DNA of 10,896 nt from an uncultured Desulfovibrio sp. (GTDB lineage: Bacteria; Desulfobacterota; Desulfovibrionia; Desulfovibrionales; Desulfovibrionaceae). The DNA lies in contig URTO01000035.1 in the NCBI GenBank assembly GCA_900550745.1, positions 1 through 10,896 of the forward strand, in the 5' to 3' direction. Below, piece after piece: positions 5,449 through 10,896 of this stretch; positions within the stretch are counted from its first letter, which is position 1; each line of letters opens with the position of its first letter. The notes below the pieces were generated by a model. The model was not told the DNA's origin. It worked only from the letters and a program-made list of their open reading frames with translations, and searched no databases. Made by a program: the position numbers and the translations under genes.

Positions 5449-6051
5449 TTATTTTTCCGGCAGGATGATGTCGAGATAGGCGATATACAGCTCCTTTACG
5501 TCGAGCGGGGCCTTGTCCCTGAACATCCCCTGCCAGAGCAGCCCCTGCATGATCGGGGAAACGAGAAGCTGCGGGAACTGCTGGAGCGCCGGGTGGGGGT
5601 GCTCATGCGCGGCGAGGCGCAGGTTTTCCCGATGCAGTTCGAGGAGCGGGACGATCAGGCCGTGGTAGAACGGGGTGACGAGCTTGGGGTTGTGCAGCCC
5701 CTCGGCCCATACCAGCCTGATGATCCGCGCCGTCCGCGAACAGCCTTGCTCATCCAGCATCGGCCCGCAGAAGCGGATCAGCTTTTCGCGCAGGGTCAGG
5801 GCCTTATCTTCAAGGATCTCCTGAGCCAGCTCGTGCATGGGTGCGAACGCCGATTCCGTGAGGCCGTTGAACAGCCCCTCCTTATCCCCAAAATGCAGGT
5901 ACAGCGTGCCCTTGGCGACCCCGGCACGCCGGGCGATGTCTTCCATGCGCGCCCCGGCGTACCCCTTGGCTGCAAATTCCTCCAGCGCGGCGTCGAGGAT
6001 GGCCTCCCGGCGCGCCTCCGTCTTTTTCCGGCATTTCGATTGCTGTGCCAT
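5449..6051 (-). CDS. TetR/AcrR-family repressor of the efflux operon
   Basis: A 200-residue DNA-binding regulator. The N-terminal helix-turn-helix (about residues 15-60) has the TetR hallmark pattern 'REAILDAALEEFAAKGY' and 'DIARRAGVAKGTLYLHFGDKEGL'. The remaining helical domain (about 65-200) is the variable ligand pocket. It is the last gene of the operon: ATG 6051 begins 8 nt after the emrB stop (TAG, 6062-6060). An in-frame reading continues upstream to 6666, but that only shadows emrB and is not coding. The palindrome at 8872-8891 in front of emrA has the spacing of TetR-family operators, so this protein most likely represses its own operon and releases on binding a pump substrate. The ligand cannot be predicted. 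Confidence 0.93.
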   Translation of the reverse strand: MAQQSKCRKKTEARREAILDAALEEFAAKGYAGARMEDIARRAGVAKGTLYLHFGDKEGLFNGLTESAFAPMHELAQEILEDKALTLREKLIRFCGPMLDEQGCSRTARIIRLVWAEGLHNPKLVTPFYHGLIVPLLELHRENLRLAAHEHPHPALQQFPQLLVSPIMQGLLWQGMFRDKAPLDVKELYIAYLDIILPEK

Positions 6052-6059
6052 GCGCCCGC

Positions 6060-7583
6060 CTACCGGGTTTTCTTGTTGATGGGAACGGACAGCCAGACCA
6101 GCCCGGCCAGCCCGATGAAGGCTATGGACGCCAGCCAGAACAGTTCGTTGAATCCGAGCAGGAACCCTTGCCGCGTGATTTCGTTGGCGACCCATGCCTT
6201 CGCCTGTTCCGGCGAAAGGCCCATCTGCGCGAGCTGGTTGAGCCCGTGCTGCGCCGCCGGGTTGAACGGGGTGATGGACTCGGTGAGCCGGACGTGGTGC
6301 AGGGCTTCCTGCCGTTCCCACATGGTGGTGGCGAGGGACGACCCGATGGAGCCCGCCAGCACGCGGATGCAGTTGAAAAGGCTGGAGGCGTTGGCGATGT
6401 CCTTGGCGTCGAGCCCTGAAATGATGATGCTCGTGAGCGGCATGAAGAACATGGCCACGCCGATCCCCTGCACGACCTGCGGCCAGAGGACGAAGAAGAA
6501 ATCGACGTCCGGGGAAAACAGGGTGCGCATGTAGAAGGCCGCCGCGAAAACCAGAAAGCTCATGGTGACGATGATCCGCATGTCGATGCGCTGCGCGAAC
6601 CGGCCGATGAGCGGCGAGAGGAAGACCGGGAAAATCCCGATGGGCGCGAGGGACAGCCCGGCCCACATGGAGGTGTAGCCGAGCCGCGTCTGGAGCATCA
6701 TGGGCACCATGACCACCCCCGCGAAATAAAACAGGAACCCAAGGCTGATGCAGGTTGTGCCCACGGTAAAGTTGCGGTGCCGGAACAGGGAGAGGTCAAC
6801 CACGGGATGCTCTTCGGTGAGCTCCCACGCCACAAGGAGCACCAGCCCCACGACCGTGAGGATGCCGAGGAACACGATGTAGCCGGAGGCGAACCAGTCC
6901 TTGTCCTTGCCCTCGTCGAGCATGAGCTGGAGGCAGCCCACGCCGATGATGAGCAGGATCAGCCCCACGGTGTCGATGGGGTTCTTGGCGGTGGGCGTCT
7001 CGCGCCCCGCCATAGGGATGCGCAGCGCGACGAGGCATACGGCCCCCACGGGCACGTTGACGAAAAAGATCCAGTTCCACGTATAGTTGTCGCAGATGTA
7101 CCCGCCGAGGATCGGCCCAAGGATGGGCGCGAGCACGATGGTCATGGACCACAGGGAAAGGGCTATGCCGCGCTTCTCGCTGGGGTAGCAGGCCAGCAGG
7201 AGGCTCTGGGAAAGCGGGATGAGCGGCCCGGCGGCGGCCCCCTGCAATATGCGGCAGATGATGAGCATCCCAAGGCTGTTGGCTATGCCGCACAGGAACG
7301 AGGCCACGACGAACAGGAACGTGGACCAGAAATACAGCCGCACCTCGCCCATGCGCCGGGCGAACCAGCCGGTGAGCGGGATGGCGATGGCGTTGGCGAC
7401 CCCGAAGAAGGTGATGACCCACGTCCCCTGTGAAGACGCCACGCCGAGGTTGCCCGCGATGGTGGGCAGGGCGACGTTGGCGATGGTGGAGTCGAGCACG
7501 GTCATCGCCGTGATCACCGAAATCCCGATGGTTGCGGCGGCGAGCATCCCGCCCTGAAGCGGCGGCAGGGGCTGGGCGCTCAT
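6060..7583 (-). CDS. emrB: DHA2-family multidrug MFS exporter, EmrB-like
   Basis: A 507-residue inner-membrane proton/drug antiporter, the usual EmrB length, with about 14 membrane helices. Markers are the DHA2 motif LDSTIANVALP (30-40), loop motif A 'GWFARRMGE' (72-80), antiporter motif C 'LAPILGPILGGY' (151-162) and the EmrB signature TWNWIFFVNVPVG (168-180). The hydrophilic tail includes a periplasmic stretch 'MWERQEALHHVRLTESITP' characteristic of late EmrB regions. Its ATG (7583) overlaps the emrA stop as ATGA, so the two are translationally coupled. It should work with EmrA and an outer-membrane TolC-like channel; no channel gene is in the window. The substrate is unknown. Confidence 0.95.
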   Translation of the reverse strand: MSAQPLPPLQGGMLAAATIGISVITAMTVLDSTIANVALPTIAGNLGVASSQGTWVITFFGVANAIAIPLTGWFARRMGEVRLYFWSTFLFVVASFLCGIANSLGMLIICRILQGAAAGPLIPLSQSLLLACYPSEKRGIALSLWSMTIVLAPILGPILGGYICDNYTWNWIFFVNVPVGAVCLVALRIPMAGRETPTAKNPIDTVGLILLIIGVGCLQLMLDEGKDKDWFASGYIVFLGILTVVGLVLLVAWELTEEHPVVDLSLFRHRNFTVGTTCISLGFLFYFAGVVMVPMMLQTRLGYTSMWAGLSLAPIGIFPVFLSPLIGRFAQRIDMRIIVTMSFLVFAAAFYMRTLFSPDVDFFFVLWPQVVQGIGVAMFFMPLTSIIISGLDAKDIANASSLFNCIRVLAGSIGSSLATTMWERQEALHHVRLTESITPFNPAAQHGLNQLAQMGLSPEQAKAWVANEITRQGFLLGFNELFWLASIAFIGLAGLVWLSVPINKKTR

Positions 7584-8806
7584 GGCTTGTCCGGGAGGGG
7601 GCAGACGCCGGGCAGGGCGTTGTCCCGGATGATGCCGTCGATGGTCGCCTCGACCGGGGCGAAATCGACGGCGGGGGCCTGCGAGACGAGATCGCCGGGC
7701 ACGGGTTCGGTGCGGGCGGCAGCGGCGAGGAGCCGCCCCGACGTGTCGGACGTGTCCACCTTCACCACGGCGGACAGGCCCACCAGCAGGGGGTGTTCCC
7801 TGAGGTCGGCGGGATCGATTTCAATGCGCACGGGCACGCGCTGGACGATCTTGATCCAGTTGCCGGTGGCGTTCTGGGGCGGCAGGAGGGAGAAGGCGCT
7901 GCCCGTCCCGGCGGAGAACCCGGTCACGCGGCCATGATAGGTGACGTCGCCGCCGTACATATCCACGCGGATCACGGCGGGCTGGCCGATGCGCATCTTA
8001 TGAAGCTGGACTTCCTTGAAATTGGCGTCGATCCAGAGGCGGTGGAGGGGGATCACGGTCATGAGCGGTGTGCCGGGCGATACGACTTCTCCAGCCTGCA
8101 CGCTGCGCTTGGCGATTTGCCCGGCGGCGGGGCTCAGGACGGTGGTGCGCTGGAGCGCGAGCCAGCAGTCGCGCACGTTGGCGGCGGCCTGACGCACGGC
8201 GGGCTGTTCGGCAAGCCCGGTATCCAGCAGCACGGCGGCAAGCGCGTTGCGCTCCTCTTCGGCGGCGGCGAGGGCTACGGCGGCGTTCTCGCGGGCGTCG
8301 CGGGCGTGCTTCAGCTCTTCCGCGCCGATGGCGTTTGCCCTGCCCAGCGCCTCGCGCCGGGCCAGATTGTCGGCCTTCTGGCGCAGATCCACCCGGCGCA
8401 TGCGGATGGCGGCCTCGGTTTCCCTGAGCTGCGCCTGAAGGCGGCAGGTATCGCGCACCGCCGAGGCCAGCGCCACAAGGGAACGCTCATAGGCAAGGCG
8501 GGCGTCCACGGGATCGATGCGCACGAGCCCCTGCCCGGCGGCGACCATGTCGTTGTCGTCCACATCCACGGCGACGACCTTGCCGCTCACCTGCGGCATG
8601 ATGCGCAGCACGTTGCCGGCGACATAGGCGTCGTCCGTGCTTTCCTCAAAACGCAGGAACAGATACCACCACGCGCCCGCGCCTATCCCCGCAAGCAGGA
8701 ACAGCAAAAGCAGGAAGCCGATGAGCGGGCCCCTGCGGGGGCGTTTGCGCCGCTGCTGGGCCTTGTCGTCGTCTGGGGTCATGGAGAGGTTTTCGTCTGT
8801 CGTCAT
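7580..8806 (-). CDS. emrA: Membrane fusion protein (HlyD/EmrA family) of the efflux pump
   Basis: A 408-residue periplasmic adaptor anchored by one N-terminal helix (about 27-51, after a basic QQRRKRPRRG stretch). A lipoyl/biotinyl-like half-motif follows: 'STDDAYVAGN' (56-65) and 'PQVSGKVVAVDVDDNDMV' (71-88). Then come a long Ala/Arg/Glu-rich coiled-coil hairpin (about 100-225), the second lipoyl half ('SPAAGQIAKRSVQAGEVVSPG') and a beta-barrel region ('LWIDANFKEVQLHKMRIGQ'). This is the classic EmrA order. The C-terminal about 55 residues (after 'KVDTSD') exceed the typical family end and are of unknown role. The start at 8806 has GGGAG 6 nt upstream. It is the first gene of the emrA-emrB-tetR operon. 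Confidence 0.94.
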   Translation of the reverse strand: MTTDENLSMTPDDDKAQQRRKRPRRGPLIGFLLLLFLLAGIGAGAWWYLFLRFEESTDDAYVAGNVLRIMPQVSGKVVAVDVDDNDMVAAGQGLVRIDPVDARLAYERSLVALASAVRDTCRLQAQLRETEAAIRMRRVDLRQKADNLARREALGRANAIGAEELKHARDARENAAVALAAAEEERNALAAVLLDTGLAEQPAVRQAAANVRDCWLALQRTTVLSPAAGQIAKRSVQAGEVVSPGTPLMTVIPLHRLWIDANFKEVQLHKMRIGQPAVIRVDMYGGDVTYHGRVTGFSAGTGSAFSLLPPQNATGNWIKIVQRVPVRIEIDPADLREHPLLVGLSAVVKVDTSDTSGRLLAAAARTEPVPGDLVSQAPAVDFAPVEATIDGIIRDNALPGVCPLPDKP

Positions 8807-8871
8807 GAGAGGCTCCCGTGCAGCGCATGGTTCCCTGATCGGCCGCTCTTTTCACAGGTTGGAATAAAACG

Positions 8872-8915
8872 AAAACTGACCAGTCAGTTTTATACCACGC
8901 CCAGCGCACCGTCAA
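8872..8915 (-). promoter_or_regulatory. emrA promoter overlapped by a TetR-type operator
   Basis: On the minus strand TTGACG (8915-8910) and TATAAA (8894-8889) form a promoter with a 15-nt gap (17 nt if TAAAAC is the -10 box). Across the -10 region lies a perfect palindrome, AAAACTGAC-CA-GTCAGTTTT (8872-8891). It has the length and symmetry expected for a TetR-family operator, and bound repressor would block RNA polymerase. It is 66 bp upstream of the emrA ATG. Confidence 0.72.
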
Positions 8916-8965
8916 TCGGTTTTTGGCACACGGGCCGCCGCCCAGTGGCGGCACCCCCGGATGAC

Positions 8966-9485
8966 GGGGAACCTCGCGAACAGGGAGAAGGCCGGGCAAG
9001 CGGGCAACAGCTTGTTTGCTATAGCAGGGGAACCCCCGTGAGTGGGGGAAAGGCTCCTCCCAAGATTTTTGTATGAGGCAATGAAGGGAAGAGCCCCCAT
9101 GAGTGGGGGTAAAGGCTTTTAAGAAATAAAACATCAACCATTTTCTATGGAAGAACCTCACAAATGGGGGAAAGGCGGGGAAAGCCGAGGCATCAGCGCC
9201 CCGGCTGGAGGAGACCCCCCGCGAGCGGGAAAGGCCGACCTACAGCACGGACCGCTCAGGAGGCACAGAACCATCATGGCGGAACCGGGCGAGGCGTTCT
9301 GGGCCAGCGGCTTGCTGAACATGAAAAATAGCAGGCATGGGAGAATCCCGCGAGCAGGGGGGAGGCTCACGCCGGGCAGGGCGGCTCGCATATCCTCATC
9401 GGCGGCCCCCCGCGAGCGGGCAAGGCTCCACACGGAAAAGGGGCAGCTCCGGCAGTGAAAGGAAACCCCGCGAACAAGGGAAGGC
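8966..9485. CRISPR. Diverged CRISPR-like array: eight hairpin repeats at a 59-62 bp period
   Basis: Each unit follows the pattern GAACCCC-GCGAGC-GGGGGAAAGGC with substitutions. Unit ends (the final GGC) fall at 8992, 9054, 9116, 9176, 9235, 9366, 9426 and 9485; a ninth position near 9300 is overwritten. Gaps between units are about 32-37 nt and unrelated to each other except for one stretch (see the copied segment). Repeat and spacer sizes fit type I-E-like arrays, whose repeats have the same CCCCG-loop-CGGGG form. The repeats are not identical: the clearest are 9031-9054 and 9091-9116, while 9153-9176 and 8969-8992 are worn. No cas gene and no AT-rich leader are evident. Alternatives are a REP-like hairpin family or a structured RNA. 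The transcription direction is unknown. Confidence 0.52.
9252..9366 (-). pseudogene. Copied fragment of the EamA transporter gene inside the repeat array
   Basis: This stretch matches 9862-9974 of the nearby EamA gene with about six substitutions and one 2-nt insertion (near 9331), roughly 94% identity. Weak similarity may extend a few bases left of 9252. On the minus strand it encodes 'FSKPLAQNASPGS' and 'MMVLCLLSG', as in the gene, but the insertion breaks the frame. It spans about two array periods and ends exactly at a repeat unit (9342-9366), whose counterpart in the gene (9952-9974) is an ordinary coding sequence that resembles the array repeat. Confidence 0.88.
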
Positions 9486-9521
9486 CACACATGCCTTTGG
9501 GGGCACGCGAGGCTATCCCCG

Positions 9522-10430
9522 TCATTGCCCTTGCGGGCGGGGGGCGAGTTTTCCGCTGGACGGCTGGGCGGACGGGCAGGCTACGAGGATGAGGACGCTG
9601 CCGAAGATGAGGGCAATCCCCACGGCGGCGGACAGTGACAACGGCTCATGGAGGAAGAAGATCCCAAGGCAGGCCGCGGAGAGGGGTTCCGCAAGGCTGA
9701 GGGTCGAGGCGGTGGCGGCGGGCGTCACCTTGAGCCCGGCGAGGGTGAGGGAAAAGGCGACGGCCGTGGTGACGGCCCCAAGGTGCAGGGCCACGAGCGC
9801 GCCCACGGGGGTCGCTAGCCATGCAACCGGGTAGATCCAGAAGACGGGCAACATACACAGCCCGCTCAGGAGACACAGAACCATCATGACGGAACCGGGC
9901 GAGGCGTTCTGGGCCAGCGGCTTGCTGAACACGAAGTAGCAGGCATAGGAGAATCCCGCGAGCAGGGGGAAGGCCATGCCCGCGAAGCTGGCCCCGTCCA
10001 CGGCGTCGGCGTTGAGCAGGAGTAGCCCGATCAGGGCGATCCCGGTGGCGGGATACCATGCCTTGGCGGGCTTTTCGCGCAGGAAGATCAGTCCGAGCAG
10101 GGCCACGACGATGGGCGAGAAGCCGATGGCGACCACGGTGCCCACGGCAACCCCGGCTTCGAGCACGCCCCGGAAAAAGAAGAACTGGAAGCCGAGCAGG
10201 GCAAAGGCGGAGGGGATGACGCAGCGCATGGGCCAATGCCAGAACCGGGGCAGATCCCCCCGGAACGCGCACCACAGGAGCAGGGACAGCCCGCCGACGA
10301 GCATACGCAACGCGCCGATGACATAGGGCGTCGCCCCTTCCGGGGCAAGGGCTTGGACAGTCCCCGTGGTGCTGAAACACAAGGCCCCAAGAAGGATGAG
10401 GAGGGGCCCTCTGACAAAGGATGTGCTCAT
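9522..10430 (-). CDS. EamA-family (DMT superfamily) transporter
   Basis: A 302-residue inner-membrane protein with about ten hydrophobic helices arranged as two EamA repeats: the first from 'GPLLILLGALCFSTTGTVQAL' to 'LIGLLLLNAD', the second from 'FPLLAGFSYACYFVFSKPLA' to 'GSVLILVA'. The typical helix-4/9 features 'SPIVVALLGLIFLREKP' and 'AEPLSAACLGIFFLHEPLS' are both present, so the protein looks intact. Family members export amino acids, metabolites or drugs; the substrate is not predictable. ATG 10430 is preceded by AGGAAA about 8 nt upstream. A frame extending back to 10670 runs through the duplicated leader region, where the second copy carries frame-breaking indels, so the longer start is unlikely. 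The C-terminus is polar and short. Parts of this gene are duplicated on both sides (9252-9366 and 10768-10896). Confidence 0.92.
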   Translation of the reverse strand: MSTSFVRGPLLILLGALCFSTTGTVQALAPEGATPYVIGALRMLVGGLSLLLWCAFRGDLPRFWHWPMRCVIPSAFALLGFQFFFFRGVLEAGVAVGTVVAIGFSPIVVALLGLIFLREKPAKAWYPATGIALIGLLLLNADAVDGASFAGMAFPLLAGFSYACYFVFSKPLAQNASPGSVMMVLCLLSGLCMLPVFWIYPVAWLATPVGALVALHLGAVTTAVAFSLTLAGLKVTPAATASTLSLAEPLSAACLGIFFLHEPLSLSAAVGIALIFGSVLILVACPSAQPSSGKLAPRPQGQ

Positions 10431-10553
10431 GGCTGCTTTCCTAAAGGCTGTATCATGGGAAACGGTTAACGCTTTCTTTCTTGAAGTTCCAAAGGGAGAA
10501 CGAATAAAATGCCCCAATCTGGAGCCCATCAGCGAAAAAAATGAGAAAAAGTC
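10425..10553. repeat. Direct repeat, copy A: leader and start codon of the EamA gene
   Basis: This 129-bp segment covers the EamA start codon, its ribosome binding site and about 120 bp upstream. It is about 94% identical to 10768-10896 (about six substitutions and two single-base indels in homopolymers). The presumed EamA promoter lies within it. Confidence 0.9.
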
Positions 10554-10767
10554 TCTATTTTCCGCATGCTGCAAAAATAAAACAATCCTATGCCATGACA
10601 GGGTCTTCCTGAAAGGGTCGGGGCAACCGGCAGGCCCGTTTTCCCCGGACAACGCTTTTCCCCAGCGCAATGCGCTTTATCCCAAAAGCAGCCCGCACCG
10701 AAGCAGGCTCGCGGACAGGGATTCGATAAACGCAAAAGTCTTGGGAGAGGGCTCCGGCAAGAGGTAC
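10554..10767. other. Spacer between the two EamA leader copies, no recognised gene
   Basis: About 210 bp. On the minus strand a frame starting with the copy B ATG (10773) reads 61 residues (to 10588) that resemble no protein I know and diverge from EamA after two residues. There is a short hairpin AGCGCA-A-TGCGCT at about 10663-10675. It may be what remains after deletion between two tandem transporter genes. Confidence 0.45.
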
Positions 10768-10896
10768 GCTCATGGCTGCTTTCCTAAAGGCTGTATCATG
10801 GGAAACGGTTAATGCTTTCTTTCTTGAAATTCCAAAGGAATAATGAATAAAATGCCCCAACCTGGAGCCCCATCAGCGAAAAAATGAGAAAAAGTC
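10768..10896. repeat. Direct repeat, copy B: second copy of the EamA leader, reaching the window edge
   Basis: A 129-bp match to 10425-10553 in the same orientation, including the ATG (minus strand, 10773-10771) and the ribosome binding site. Similarity still holds at the last base of the window, so the true repeat may be longer. Downstream of its ATG there is no transporter sequence. Confidence 0.88.

Noticed and set aside
6052..6666. An extended 405-residue TetR protein starting at 6666
   Set aside because: The extra N-terminus lies inside emrB in another frame and is His/Arg-rich noise; the HTH begins naturally at ATG 6051, 8 nt after the emrB stop.
6777..7433. Long open frames on both strands within emrB
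   Set aside because: Their Gly/Asp/His-rich or Arg/His-rich composition is typical of shadow frames; emrB in its own frame is full length with all family motifs.
7532..9076. A 514-residue open frame on the plus strand across emrA and its upstream region
   Set aside because: It is antisense to emrA and rich in Gly/His/Ala/Arg with no domain; it arises from the high GC content of the real gene on the other strand.
8966..9485. An active CRISPR-Cas locus
   Set aside because: Repeats differ from one another, one unit is overwritten by gene sequence, and no cas gene lies in the window, so only a decayed or orphan array is supported.
10431..10670. A longer EamA protein starting upstream at 10670
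   Set aside because: The upstream part is the duplicated leader; the second copy has single-base indels that break that frame, and ATG 10430 has a good ribosome binding site.

Overview
The window suggests a GC-rich Gram-negative bacterium, most likely a sulfate reducer of the Desulfovibrionaceae (Desulfovibrio or a relative). That assignment is inferred from the style of the phage tail-fibre-assembly protein, the phage integrase with a 'PYDLRH' box and the general codon use; no rRNA or other marker gene is present. Two kinds of DNA meet here: the accessory end of a prophage (about 400-4735) and a chromosomal efflux/transporter region (about 5449-10896), all on the minus strand in the second part.

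Left edge: 1-405 (minus) is an internal piece of carbon-starvation protein CstA that begins abruptly in mid-protein. The sequence beside it is unrelated, so this is either a rearrangement scar or an assembly junction. After about 300 bp with no recognisable gene comes a plus-strand prophage segment: tail fibre assembly protein (709-1311), tyrosine integrase (1364-2710), and then a tightly packed four-gene cassette. The cassette holds a Com-like zinc-finger protein (2640-2840), a 57-residue protein (2806-2979), a protein that fuses an ABC-type ATPase to a GNAT acyltransferase (2976-4115), and a formyltransferase-fold enzyme (4112-4699). Every junction in the cassette overlaps, two of them as ATGA, and a perfect 13-bp hairpin follows the last stop. 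In phage Mu, Com is the translational activator of the DNA-modification gene mom. Here a perfect hairpin inside the 3' end of com hides the Shine-Dalgarno sequence of the next gene, which is the same logic. The cassette is therefore best read as a Mom-type DNA hypermodification (anti-restriction) module with an ATPase-GNAT fusion and a formyltransferase in place of simple mom. The chemistry is inferred, not shown.

4736-5448 has no convincing gene. It contains a palindrome and a minus-strand Rho-independent terminator preceded by a possible small RNA.

5449-8806 (minus) is a compact emrA-emrB-tetR operon: membrane fusion protein, 14-helix DHA2 drug exporter and TetR repressor. A 20-bp palindromic operator overlaps the promoter at 8872-8915, so the pump is probably drug-induced and autoregulated. 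Upstream, 8966-9485 carries eight diverged hairpin repeats at a steady 59-62 bp period, with a ninth position overwritten. They look like a decayed CRISPR array (type I-E-like repeat form) without cas genes in the window. One two-period stretch of this array is a roughly 94% identical copy of part of the neighbouring EamA transporter gene (9522-10430, minus). The 5' leader of that gene is duplicated again at the right edge (10768-10896). The EamA locus has therefore been copied piecemeal on both sides.
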